Positions 44,095 through 52,476 of a DNA stretch of 64,000 nucleotides are shown piece by piece (position 1 is the stretch's first letter; each line of letters starts with the position of its first letter). The DNA comes from Aquisphaera insulae (GTDB taxonomy: Bacteria > Planctomycetota > Planctomycetia > Isosphaerales > Isosphaeraceae). The notes below the pieces were generated by a model. That model was not told where the DNA came from. It made no database searches and saw nothing but the letters and a program-made list of their open reading frames with translations. The position numbers and the translations under genes are program-made. Location: assembly GCF_011064615.1 (NCBI RefSeq), contig NZ_JAALJH010000004.1, positions 124,001 through 188,000 of the forward strand. Direction: 5' to 3'.

Positions 44095-44144
44095 CCTCCG
44101 CGACTCAACCCCCACCCTTTTTCGCGGGAAACGCTCATCCCCGC

Positions 44145-45359
44145 TCAGGGCTTCGGCCCGAGGTTCTCGAACAGGTAGAGCCCGCTCTTGCCCGGGCAGA
44201 CCAGGTCGAGGTCGCCGTCGCCGTCGATATCCACGGTCGTGACCTGAAGTCCCGTTCCGGCGGTGCCGGCGGGGAAGTCCTTGAGCGCGAGTCGCTGGCC
44301 GGCCTTCTCGGGCGCGTTCTTCGCGGGTTCACCCTGGAAGATGACGTGTCGGATCCAGGTTTTCGTGCCGCGGTCGAAGGCGTACCAGGCGATCAGGGAG
44401 CCGTCGGTGGCGCCCGGCTCGATCTCGTGGGCGTAGACGCGCTTGCCGCTGATCAGCTCGTTGGCCTGGCCGTCGCCGTCCACGTCCGCCCACTGGAGAA
44501 GGTGAACGGACGCGACGGAGGCGTCGATCGTCCCCTTCGTCCAGGTGGTCTCGCCGCCGCCGCTCTTGCCCTGCTTCATCCAGAAGAGCCCGTAGTCGTG
44601 GCCGTTGCCGTAGACGAGATCGGCCAGGCCGTCGCCATCGACGTCGCGGGCGAGGATCTGGATTCCGGTGGCCCCCAGGTTCCAGTCGGGATGCCAGGCC
44701 CAGGTCTGGCTGCTCGGCTTCGCGGGCGCCTCGAACCAGCCCTTCGGGGTGAGCAGATCGACACGGCCGTCGCCGTTGACGTCGCCGGAGCCGACTCCGT
44801 GTCCGGCCGCGGCGGTGCCGAGGTCGTGTTTCTTGAGCGAGACCCCCTTGGAGCCCTGGGCGGGGACCACTTCGTACCAGACGACGACGTTCACCGTGTT
44901 GGGCAGCAGGTCGGGCACGCCGTCCCCGCTCAGGTCCACCATCGCGGCGGTCTCCGAGGAACCGGGGACGTCCACCTGGTGATAGGCCCACGGGCTTCCG
45001 GACACGCCCGGATTCTCCACCCAGGCGACATCCCGGCCGAAGTAGGAGACCGTGAGATAGTCGGTCTTGCCGTCGCCGTTGACGTCGAGCGGGAAGGTCG
45101 CGAAATCGTTGTAGTATGTCCCCTGGCGGACGACGTCCCGGACGTGGTGGGGCTTCCAGGAGGGTGCCTGGTACCAGGTGTCGCCGCAGAGGATGTCGAG
45201 CTTGCCGTCCCCGTCCACGTCGAAGACGCCGGCCGCCTCGAACTCGCTCCGACCGTTGATGGCGTGCTGCTTCCACCTCGGCTCGCCCGCCCATGCGCCC
45301 GCGGCCGAGGCGAGGGTCAACGCGGCCACGCCCAGCGGGATCACGTCGCGAAGTCTCAT
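44145..45359 (-). CDS. Secreted FG-GAP/VCBS repeat protein
   Basis: A 404-residue exported protein with signal peptide 1-24 (LGVAALTLASAAGAWA). The body is a beta-propeller of FG-GAP/VCBS repeats, each with a calcium-binding D-x-D-x-D-G signature (VDGDGKLDIL, VNGDGKTDYL, VNGDGRVDLL, VDGDGLADLV, VDGDGQANEL and VDIDGDGDLDLV). Start at 45359 has GGAGAG upstream. Such propellers serve as adhesins or carbohydrate-binding surfaces; no catalytic domain is attached. Its upstream neighbour on the same strand is an oxidoreductase, 79 bp away. Confidence 0.88.
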   Translation of the reverse strand: MRLRDVIPLGVAALTLASAAGAWAGEPRWKQHAINGRSEFEAAGVFDVDGDGKLDILCGDTWYQAPSWKPHHVRDVVRQGTYYNDFATFPLDVNGDGKTDYLTVSYFGRDVAWVENPGVSGSPWAYHQVDVPGSSETAAMVDLSGDGVPDLLPNTVNVVVWYEVVPAQGSKGVSLKKHDLGTAAAGHGVGSGDVNGDGRVDLLTPKGWFEAPAKPSSQTWAWHPDWNLGATGIQILARDVDGDGLADLVYGNGHDYGLFWMKQGKSGGGETTWTKGTIDASVASVHLLQWADVDGDGQANELISGKRVYAHEIEPGATDGSLIAWYAFDRGTKTWIRHVIFQGEPAKNAPEKAGQRLALKDFPAGTAGTGLQVTTVDIDGDGDLDLVCPGKSGLYLFENLGPKP

Positions 45360-45438
45360 TCTTCTCTCCTGCGCTGTAGTTGTCTGGATCGATGAAGTCC
45401 GCTCTCGACGGAGGCCGACGGGCACACGCACTGAACCA

Positions 45439-46752
45439 TCAGACCTCCGGCAGGGCCCATGGCGCCCGGAACGTCTTGGTGAGGAGCCGATTCGCCTCGG
45501 GATGATTGGTGAATTGCTCGGCGGCGGCGTCCCACTTCAGCTTCTCTCCGGTCCGCAGCGAGATGTTCCCCAGGGCGCCCACGGAACTGAGGCGGTGGCC
45601 GTAGTCGAAGTTGCACGAGCATTTCGCGCGGGACTTGATCGCGTCCAGCCACTCGCGATGATGGCCGACGGAGCGCGGCAGCGACTTCGGGACCTCGGGG
45701 ATCTCCTTGCCCTTGGCGGGGATGATCTTGTGGGTGTTGTAGTTGGTGACGAGCGTCGCCTCGGTCCCCTGGAACATGATGCCCTGGCCCATGTCCTCGA
45801 TGCCGTGCGTGTTCGCGTCGGTGTGGCTCCAGACCAGGAGGAAGTTCCTCCCGTCCTTCTCGTACTCGTAGACGACCTCGAGCGTGTCCGGCGTCTCGCC
45901 GTTGTCCACCAGGGCGAATCGTCCGCCGGTCGCGGCGATCGTGCTCGGGGCCTCGACGCCCATGGCCCAGTGGACGGGATCGACGATGTGGCAGCAGAAG
46001 TCGGTCAGGAGGCCGCCGCCGTAGTCCCAGAACCATCGCCAGTTGAACAGGAAACGATTCGTGTTGAACGGCCGCTTGGGCGCGGGGCCCAGCCAGAAGT
46101 CGTAGTCGCAGCCGGCCGGCGGGTCGCCGTCGGCGGGCTTGCCCAGGCCGCTGCGGTCGGCGGCCATCCAGACGCGCACCTTGCTGATCGTGCCGAGTGC
46201 CCCGGACTGGACGATCTCGACCACGCGGTGGTAATTCTCGCCGGCGTGGATCAGGTTCCCCATCTGGGTGACCCGCCCGTGCTTCGCCGCCGCCTTCACC
46301 ACCGCCCGGCCCTCCGCGACGGTGTGCGTCAGCGGTTTCTCGCAATAGACGTCCTTGCCGGCCTGGCAGGCGTGGATCGTCGGGATGGCATGCCAGTGGT
46401 CGGGCGTGGCGACCACGACGGCGTCGAGGTCCTTCCGCTCGAGCAGCTTGCGGAAGTCGTGGTACACCTCGGGCTTGCCGTCGGCCGCCGACTGCGCCCG
46501 GAGGGCGTTGGGCTCGTACACGTCGCAGACCGCGCCGACGCGGACGTCCGGGAATCCCTTGAAGATGTTGAGCAGCCCGGAGCCCATGCCGCCGACGCCG
46601 ATGAAGCCGAGCACGATCGATTCGTTCGCCGGGGCCTTCGCCGGCCTCGCCTCATCGTCCCCGCTCGTGCCCGCGAGGCCCCGACGCGCCGCCAGGCTCG
46701 CCGTCCCCAACGCCGAGGCCGCCAGGATCTCACGCCGCGTCCAGTTCCTCAT
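45439..46752 (-). CDS. Gfo/Idh/MocA family oxidoreductase with Tat signal
   Basis: A 437-residue oxidoreductase: twin-arginine leader NWTRREILAASALGTAS (3-20), NAD(P)-binding loop GFIGVGGMGSGLL (about 49-61), the EKP motif in YCEKPLTHTVAEG, and a GGGLLTDFCCHIVDPVHW catalytic segment with His and Asp. It is exported like the oxidoreductase encoded at 37793-39355 but shorter, with closer to average length and an intact EKP. FG-GAP and porin genes flank it. Substrate not identifiable; probably a sugar or polyol. Confidence 0.93.
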   Translation of the reverse strand: MRNWTRREILAASALGTASLAARRGLAGTSGDDEARPAKAPANESIVLGFIGVGGMGSGLLNIFKGFPDVRVGAVCDVYEPNALRAQSAADGKPEVYHDFRKLLERKDLDAVVVATPDHWHAIPTIHACQAGKDVYCEKPLTHTVAEGRAVVKAAAKHGRVTQMGNLIHAGENYHRVVEIVQSGALGTISKVRVWMAADRSGLGKPADGDPPAGCDYDFWLGPAPKRPFNTNRFLFNWRWFWDYGGGLLTDFCCHIVDPVHWAMGVEAPSTIAATGGRFALVDNGETPDTLEVVYEYEKDGRNFLLVWSHTDANTHGIEDMGQGIMFQGTEATLVTNYNTHKIIPAKGKEIPEVPKSLPRSVGHHREWLDAIKSRAKCSCNFDYGHRLSSVGALGNISLRTGEKLKWDAAAEQFTNHPEANRLLTKTFRAPWALPEV

Positions 46753-46888
46753 CCGCCGCCTCCTCTCCTTCGCCCCATCGGGTTGACTTCAACCTGGTTG
46801 GTATCAGAGCGGGCGGACGATCACAAGGGCCTGGTCGGCCGATCGGCCCGGCGGAGCCGACGCCCCTCAATCCGCGGCCGGGACGTTC

Positions 46889-48478
46889 TCAGTAGACGAC
46901 CGTCATCTGGGTGCGGAACAGGAGACCCGTCTGGCCGGCGTTGTAGCCGGTCCGATTCTGGCCGGCCGGCGAATGCTCGAGCCACGTCGCGTCGATCGTG
47001 TAGCGGAGGTTGTCGCGGCCCTGCAGGCAGAACCAGTTGAGGCCGCCGCCGAGCTCCCAACCCGAGCCGAAGGCCCCCGTCACGGCGGAGGTGCGGGCAT
47101 AAAGCTCGCCACGTTGCGGGATCACGAAGTACCCCCCCTGAAGCACGCCACCGTAGGCTCGCGTGGAGTGGATCGGCAGCGCCCCGGTCCCCCGGAACTT
47201 GAGCAACTCCTGGGAGTAGAGCTCGGTCGACAACCCGAGTCCCCGGCGCTTGAAGGCGAAATCGATCGTCCCCAGCGAGACGTCATACGCGTTGAGCGTC
47301 ACTCCGGGCGCCAGTGCCCCCGGCGTGGTGATGATCGTTCCGTCGGAGAGGCGGAGCGGCGAGTTCTCGACGGCATCGCTGTCCGCCTGGTCGCCGCGGC
47401 CGATCGCGTAGGCGTAGCTGCCGCCGAGTCGGATCGCGGCCTCGCGGTGGTCCTGGAGGTCGGAATAGCCGGCGCCGAAGGCTCCCCACGGCTCCCACAG
47501 GGTCGTCACCGTGTAGCACATCCGATTGTTGAGCTGGTTCGGGAGGAGGTTCAGGGTGTTGAAGCCGTTGGACACCATGGCGCGATAATGCCAACCGTCC
47601 AGGGGCTCCCCGAAGATCCACATCCCCTGGCTCAAGCTGGGGCGGAAGAAGGTGGTCGCCATGGAGCGGTCGGGCCCTTGCAGGGGGGCGAACGCGCTCT
47701 CCTGCCACTCGCGAGACGCGGGCACCTTCGTCTGGCCCGCTCCCAGCTCGAAGGCTCGGCTGAAGCGGTAGACGAGCTCATAGGCACGGAAGCCGATCGG
47801 GTTGCTGGTGACCGAGTTGTAGTCGATATTCAGCGTGTAGGAGAGTTTCGGCAGGAGCACCCTCCCCGTGAAGATGATCCGGCCTCGGGGGATCCCGAAG
47901 AAGTTGTTGTTGGCGATGACCTTCCGAGTGCCCGCGCTGTCGGTCCAGTAGGTCGCATCGCGGGAGAACCCATCGTAGCGGAAGACGTTCTGGCTCCTGA
48001 TCCGGAGCGAGAACGGGGTCTCGTCGAAATTCTCCGGGAGGATGGCGAATCCGTTCTCGTAGTCGACGCGGTAACGACTGGCGGTTGTCCAGGGAAGGGC
48101 CTGCCAGGCGGGGGACGGATCGAGCTCAACCCCGCTCGCCGGGGGGGCGAAGCCGGGGGACGGGCGCAGGGCCTCCACCCCGGGCGTCTTGTCCGCCGGG
48201 ATCGCCTCGGGGAGCGCGGGAGAGGGCGGTTGCGGCGGGCGGGCGGCGAGTTGCCCCTTGAGAGTGCGGACCTCCTCGGCGAGGCGTCGATTCTCCTCGA
48301 CGACCGTCGACATCATCCGCTCCAGCCGCTCGATCCGAGTCGACTCTGCGGAGTCAGGAGGCCCCGGGGTTGTCGTCTGGGCTTGCGACGCGACGGTGGG
48401 GATCGCGGCCGCCAGCGCCAACCAGTGCAACGCTCGCGTCGCCTGGCGGATCGGGCTGACTCGTTCCGCACGCCCCAT
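46889..48478 (-). CDS. OprP/OprO-like porin with N-terminal coiled coil
   Basis: A 529-residue outer-membrane porin candidate. After the signal peptide (1-32, ALAAAIPTVASQAQ) there is a trimerising coiled coil (about 43-74; RIERLERMMSTVVEENRRLA), a Pro-rich linker, and a beta-rich region rich in Tyr/Phe/Trp strands of the phosphate-selective porin family (FRYDGFSRDATYW, GGVLQGGYFVIPQRGELYAR). It ends in an aromatic residue (VVY), as outer-membrane barrels do. Start at 48478 chosen because it opens the signal peptide; longer frames upstream are implausible. It likely takes up phosphate or other small anions. Confidence 0.85.
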   Translation of the reverse strand: MGRAERVSPIRQATRALHWLALAAAIPTVASQAQTTTPGPPDSAESTRIERLERMMSTVVEENRRLAEEVRTLKGQLAARPPQPPSPALPEAIPADKTPGVEALRPSPGFAPPASGVELDPSPAWQALPWTTASRYRVDYENGFAILPENFDETPFSLRIRSQNVFRYDGFSRDATYWTDSAGTRKVIANNNFFGIPRGRIIFTGRVLLPKLSYTLNIDYNSVTSNPIGFRAYELVYRFSRAFELGAGQTKVPASREWQESAFAPLQGPDRSMATTFFRPSLSQGMWIFGEPLDGWHYRAMVSNGFNTLNLLPNQLNNRMCYTVTTLWEPWGAFGAGYSDLQDHREAAIRLGGSYAYAIGRGDQADSDAVENSPLRLSDGTIITTPGALAPGVTLNAYDVSLGTIDFAFKRRGLGLSTELYSQELLKFRGTGALPIHSTRAYGGVLQGGYFVIPQRGELYARTSAVTGAFGSGWELGGGLNWFCLQGRDNLRYTIDATWLEHSPAGQNRTGYNAGQTGLLFRTQMTVVY

Positions 48479-48775
48479 CACGCTGAGCCCTTTCCGGCCC
48501 GAACCCTCCCATCCGAGGCGCGTTCGGCACCCTGGCCTCGGATGGACACCTCTCCGTGAAGAGAATTCCGAACTCCTCACCGCGCAAGCAATTCGGCCGG
48601 ATGCCTCTCCGATCGGCCGTGACTCCACGGACATCCAGAACCTGCAGGCGCGCCCCGATCTGCGCACACGCCGCGCGGAATCAGTTTTCCTTATCGGCGG
48701 AATGTAACGGCGGAGATAAGTCGTAGTGGCTGGATGGGCGCGCGTGAAACCCCGACAAGTGCTCTCCGCGGCCGT

Positions 48776-49201
48776 TCAACCGTAGCGGGGCACCTCCGCG
48801 TCGGCCTGCAGGGACCAGGCGTCGATGCCGCCCCTGAGGTTATGGACGCCCGCGACGCCCCGCGCGGTAAGCCACTCGGCGATGGCCATGGAGCGCACGC
48901 CGTGGTGGCAGTAGATCACCAACGGACCCTTCGCCGCCGCGGCGATCAGCATCTCGAGGTGCGCGGGGACCTGACGCATCGGGAGGTGCAGGTCGCCGGC
49001 CGTCGCGGGGACGGCGATGGCGCAGAAGGTCCTCTCCATCGGCTCGCGCACGTCCAGCAGCGTCATCGGCTCGCCCGACCGGAGCCGTCGCTGGACATCC
49101 AGCGGCGCCAGCTCGGGGATCTCCGGGAAGGGGTTCGGATCGCTCGCGGGGCTCACGGTGCGGCCTCGGCTGGTTGGGGCGTGGGCTTCGTCCCGACTCA
49201 C
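48776..49201 (-). CDS. Rhodanese-like domain protein
   Basis: A 141-residue single-domain rhodanese. Signatures are MTLLDVREPMERTFC (46-60) and the active-site loop YCHHGVRS with the catalytic Cys98; the last segment LRGGIDAWSL is the family's C-terminal GG-W motif. Rhodaneses transfer sulfane sulfur, e.g. from thiosulfate to cyanide or to a thioredoxin-like acceptor. The GTG start at 49201 overlaps the stop of a DUF3500 remnant, as though the two were once one operon. A second GTG about 16 codons in is also possible. Confidence 0.9.
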   Translation of the reverse strand: MSRDEAHAPTSRGRTVSPASDPNPFPEIPELAPLDVQRRLRSGEPMTLLDVREPMERTFCAIAVPATAGDLHLPMRQVPAHLEMLIAAAAKGPLVIYCHHGVRSMAIAEWLTARGVAGVHNLRGGIDAWSLQADAEVPRYG

Positions 49202-49302
49202 TTGGCGGCGATCGGGATCGCGAAGTCGCCGAGCATGTTCCGCCAGACTGAGTGGATGTGGTTGGCGTCGTTCTGCGTGTTATTGAACTCGTAACAGGTT
49301 AA
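49198..49302 (-). pseudogene. C-terminal remnant of a DUF3500 gene
   Basis: The frame ending at the TGA (49198-49200) reads LTCYEFNNTQNDANHIHSVW and then RNMLGDFAIPIAAK. YEF/Y-x-NTQN-x-ANH-x-HSVWR is the C-terminal signature of DUF3500, but the preceding 200-odd residues in this frame are low-complexity and unlike the family, so only the tail survives. It overlaps the rhodanese start by 4 bp (GTGA). Confidence 0.55.
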
Positions 49303-49714
49303 CGAACGATGGCGCCGCCGCCAGATGCCTCCGGGACGAATCGGCCCGTCGACCCGCTCCCCGACCTGGTGCGAATCAGGACCCGTCGCGACCTCGTGCC
49401 GGGCTTCGTGGGCGATCCCCTCGGGGTCTGCTCGAGGCCGCCGCACGCTGCAACGTGCCGGCCTTCCGGCCTGGATAGAGGGGACCGGATACCGACGCCG
49501 CCGTCGCCGGGCCCTCGGACCATGTCGCGGTCGAACCGCGCACATACGAGCGAGGTTGGCCACATTCTCGGGGCGTCTTGTTGACAATGCATATAAATCC
49601 TGTATGACTAGTATGAAATAAGGGTGACGGCTACGGGGCCGGGCATCAACGGAGGAGACTCGGAGAGTGAGTCTCGCGGCAACGAACTCGGGACGGAGAG
49701 TGAGGAGGATGATG
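49303..49714. other. Intergenic region with AT-rich promoter patch
   Basis: There are 412 bp without a recognised gene. The right part (about 49580-49625) is markedly AT-rich and carries the promoter-like element at 49581-49608; the rest is high-GC with no pattern seen. Confidence 0.5.
49581..49608 (+). promoter_or_regulatory. Candidate promoter for the lipoprotein/DUF1559 locus
   Basis: TTGACA (49581-49586), 16-bp spacer, TATGAC (49603-49608). The -35 is a perfect match and the -10 matches 4 of 6, in an AT-rich patch, about 105 bp before the small lipoprotein start. Confidence 0.45.
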
Positions 49715-49927
49715 ATGGGCCGATCTCGACGCCTGGTATGCGTCGCGGTGGTCGTGGCCGTCGTCGTGGGTTTTCCCGGATGCGGTAGCGGGGACGGCCA
49801 GCCCCCGAGGGGCTCCATCGTCACGCCGCCCCGAGACGGCGCCGGCGATGTGCCGAAAGGTGCGGAGAAGTCGGCCGGGAAGGGCGTGGTCAAGCCCACC
49901 GGGAAGAAAGGGACGACCGGCCCTTGA
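49715..49927 (+). CDS. Small putative lipoprotein
   Basis: A 70-residue protein. The ATG at 49715 sits 6 bp after GAGGAGG, the best spaced of three consecutive ATG codons. Signal region RRLVCVAVVVAVVVGFPGC, with Cys24 as the likely lipidated residue (the lipobox is poor: F-P-G-C). The mature part is Lys/Gly/Pro-rich and looks disordered (PPRDGAGDVPKGAEKSAG). It precedes a DUF1559 gene, as small lipoproteins commonly do in planctomycetes. Confidence 0.65.
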   Translation: MGRSRRLVCVAVVVAVVVGFPGCGSGDGQPPRGSIVTPPRDGAGDVPKGAEKSAGKGVVKPTGKKGTTGP

Positions 49928-50005
49928 TCCCGCACGCGATCGCCGGGGGATTGTGCCGGCAGCGAGAGACCTTACCGAATTCACCCTTAACGGCTGGAGG
50001 CTCAC

Positions 50006-51169
50006 ATGTCACACCGCAGCGCGTCGCGAATCCGGACGGGCCGAGGCTTCACCCTGATCGAACTCCTGGTCGTGATCGCGATCATCGCCGTCCTGATCGC
50101 GCTCTTGCTCCCGGCCGTGCAGTCGGCCCGCGAGGCCGCCCGTCGGGCCCAGTGCGTCAACAACCTGAAGCAGCTCGGCCTCGCCCTGGCGAATTACGAG
50201 TCCGCGAACTCGTCATTCCCCATGGCCTGGTTCTGGAACTTCTGCGAACAGGGGGCCACCTGCAACGGCTTCGGATCGCCCGACATCGGGGACGGCTTCG
50301 GGCCCCTGGTCGCCCTCCTGCCGTACTACGAGCAGGGCCCGCTTTGGAACGCGTACAACACGAGCGTCCAGCTTTACGGTGACACGAATTCGACGATCGA
50401 CGGGACGGGAGTCGCGACCCTCTGGTGCCCCAGCGACGGGTCGATTCAGGGATATCGCGCCGTCTACGCCCCGAACGAACTCTTCAACAACCTGCCCCAC
50501 CCCATCACCTTTTCGAACTACCGCACGAGTTGGGGCTTCTGGACCGGGAAGTCCACCGGGGCCCAGGGCACCGGCGAAGCGGTCGCCGACAATGCCCATC
50601 GACTTACCGCCCTGGCCCAGTTCAACGGACCCTTCGTCCCCAACGGGTACGGGACGGCGGGCGGCGCCGTCCTCACGAGCCGGAAAGGCGTCGCCAGGGC
50701 GCCGGTGCGACTCGCCGCGGTCACCGACGGGACGAGCAACACCATCGGGTTCAGCGAGCTGGCGCACGGCCTGCTCTCGAACGTCGTCCCGACGGGCGGT
50801 TCGCACTCCCCCTTCGATGACCGAGGCTGGTGGGTCGGGGGGAATCTCGGCGACTCGAGCTACACGCACTACTGGCCCGTCAACCCCCAGAAGCGAAGCA
50901 ACGTCCGCCCGCAGGATCAGGGCACCGCGTTCCTCCACGGTGCATCCAGCTTCCACCCCGGGGGAGTCAACGCGGCGTTCGTGGACGGCTCGGTCCGTTT
51001 CATCAAGGAAACGATCGACACCTGGTCCTACGATTCGGCGACCGGCTATCCCGTCGGCGTGACGAAGGACGCCTCGGTTTGGGTCCCCGGCGTCGGCACC
51101 AAGGTCGGGGTCTGGCAGGCCCTCGGATCGATCAACGGCGGCGAGGTCATCAGCGCCGATCAATACTAG
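50006..51169 (+). CDS. DUF1559 domain protein with type IV pilin-like N-terminus
   Basis: A 387-residue exported protein. Residues 12-45 are a prepilin signal and hydrophobic helix ([20 protein letters not shown]), cleaved by a prepilin peptidase-like enzyme; the [20 protein letters not shown] helix follows. The DUF1559 body (about 60-387) ends with the signature FHPGGVNAAFVDGSVRFIKE and NGGEVISADQY. Planctomycetes carry many such genes. Their role is unproven; a pilus-like or surface structure is usually assumed. GGAGG precedes the ATG. A strong hairpin follows at 51193-51230. Confidence 0.92.
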   Translation: MSHRSASRIRTGRGFTLIELLVVIAIIAVLIALLLPAVQSAREAARRAQCVNNLKQLGLALANYESANSSFPMAWFWNFCEQGATCNGFGSPDIGDGFGPLVALLPYYEQGPLWNAYNTSVQLYGDTNSTIDGTGVATLWCPSDGSIQGYRAVYAPNELFNNLPHPITFSNYRTSWGFWTGKSTGAQGTGEAVADNAHRLTALAQFNGPFVPNGYGTAGGAVLTSRKGVARAPVRLAAVTDGTSNTIGFSELAHGLLSNVVPTGGSHSPFDDRGWWVGGNLGDSSYTHYWPVNPQKRSNVRPQDQGTAFLHGASSFHPGGVNAAFVDGSVRFIKETIDTWSYDSATGYPVGVTKDASVWVPGVGTKVGVWQALGSINGGEVISADQY

Positions 51170-51192
51170 GCCACGGACGGCGGCGCAGAAGG

Positions 51193-51230
51193 CGAGGCGG
51201 GGCAGGGGATGGATCCCCGACCCCGCCTCG
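51193..51230 (+). terminator. Nested hairpin terminator
   Basis: Outer stem CGAGGCGGGG/CCCCGCCTCG (51193-51202 with 51221-51230), inner stem GGGGAT/ATCCCC (51205-51210 with 51213-51218); both perfect, then ATTATTA. It lies 24 bp after the DUF1559 stop. Confidence 0.7.
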
Positions 51231-51290
51231 ATTATTACAACAGCATCAGGGACAATCCATCATATTTTTGTCACCAGGAGAGAGCATACC

Positions 51291-52313
51291 ATGAAGCGTT
51301 TCGCCGCAAGCCTCGCCGCCGCGATGGCGTCCGTGGGGCTCGGGATGCCGTGTTCGGCCCTCGACGAGCCGAAGGGGCGTCCGCAAGCCCCCGCGAGCAC
51401 GTCTCAGGAGCTACCCGTCCGGGAGGTCCCGGGCGTGGCGGAGGGCGGCGAAGCGTACTTCTCGCCCGACGGCAAGGCCCTGATCTTCCAGGGGAAATTC
51501 CCCGGGGACTCGGCGTTCCACGTCTACACGATCAACATCGACGGTTCGAACCTCAGGAAGATCAACGACCGGGGTGCCGATGCCTGTTCCTTCTTCCGGC
51601 CCGACGGCAAGGCCCTGGTATGGACCTCGACGCGGGACAACCTGGACCTCCCCCCCGGGAATTTCTCCGACCCCAAGAATTACCCGCAGGGCGCCGAGCT
51701 CTACCTCTCCGACCTCGACGGCAGGAACGTGACCCGCCTCACGCACAACCGCGACTACGATGCGGAGGTCACCTACGCCCCGGACGGCCACAAGATCCTC
51801 TTCGGCCGCCAGATCGGCGGCAAGATGGACCTGTGGACGATGAACCCCGACGGCTCGGACCAGCGGCAGATCACCTTCTCGCCGGACTTGCAGGAAGGGG
51901 GTGCGGTCTACCTTCCGGACAGCAAGACCATCATCACCCGGGCCTGGAAGAAGTCCGAGGAGCACCTGCCTTCACGAGACATGCAAGTCTATACGCTCAA
52001 TGAAGACGGTTCGGACTGGAAGCAGATCACGTCCGGGCCCGGGACGCACTGGGCGCCCTACCCGGCTCCGGACGGGATTCATGCGGCCTACGTCAAGTTG
52101 CTGCCGCCGCGCAACTTCGAGATCGTCCTGCTCAACCTCAGGACCGGTGAAGAGCGTCAGCTCACCAGCAACCCGGCGTTCGACGGCTTCCCCGCGATCT
52201 CGCCGGACGGCAAGCTCCTGTCGTTCTCCTCGGGCCGGGATGCGAAGCCGGGGACGCGGAAGATCCGCCTCTACCTGATGGACATCTCGTCGTTGGGCAT
52301 CGGACCGAAGTGA
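51291..52313 (+). CDS. Exported TolB/WD40-like (PD40) beta-propeller protein
   Basis: A 340-residue exported protein. Signal peptide 1-24 (RFAASLAAAMASVGLGMPCSA). The rest is a propeller of PD40/WD40-like repeats, each with the turn A-x-F-S-P-D-G-K (YFSPDGKALIFQG, SFFRPDGKALVWT, TYAPDGHKILFG, AISPDGKLLSFSS) and an N-x-D-G-S-x-x-x-x-I/L T/N pattern (NIDGSNLRKI, NPDGSDQRQI). It resembles the C-terminal TolB domain without TolB's N-terminal part. A periplasmic protein-binding or scaffolding role is plausible. Located between a DUF1559 locus and a glycosidase-like gene. Confidence 0.85.
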   Translation: MKRFAASLAAAMASVGLGMPCSALDEPKGRPQAPASTSQELPVREVPGVAEGGEAYFSPDGKALIFQGKFPGDSAFHVYTINIDGSNLRKINDRGADACSFFRPDGKALVWTSTRDNLDLPPGNFSDPKNYPQGAELYLSDLDGRNVTRLTHNRDYDAEVTYAPDGHKILFGRQIGGKMDLWTMNPDGSDQRQITFSPDLQEGGAVYLPDSKTIITRAWKKSEEHLPSRDMQVYTLNEDGSDWKQITSGPGTHWAPYPAPDGIHAAYVKLLPPRNFEIVLLNLRTGEERQLTSNPAFDGFPAISPDGKLLSFSSGRDAKPGTRKIRLYLMDISSLGIGPK

Positions 52314-52476
52314 GGGGATGTGGCCGAGCGCCCTGCCGGGGACCGTCGCAAGCCCTCACACCGGGAGGGCTCGCGAGCCACTTGCCCCGGCCTGGCGGGC
52401 GCGGCATCCTACGGTCAGGTCCGCGGATCTCCATCCTCCCCTGGCACGCCTCCCTCCCCACCCCGGTGAACTCCCA

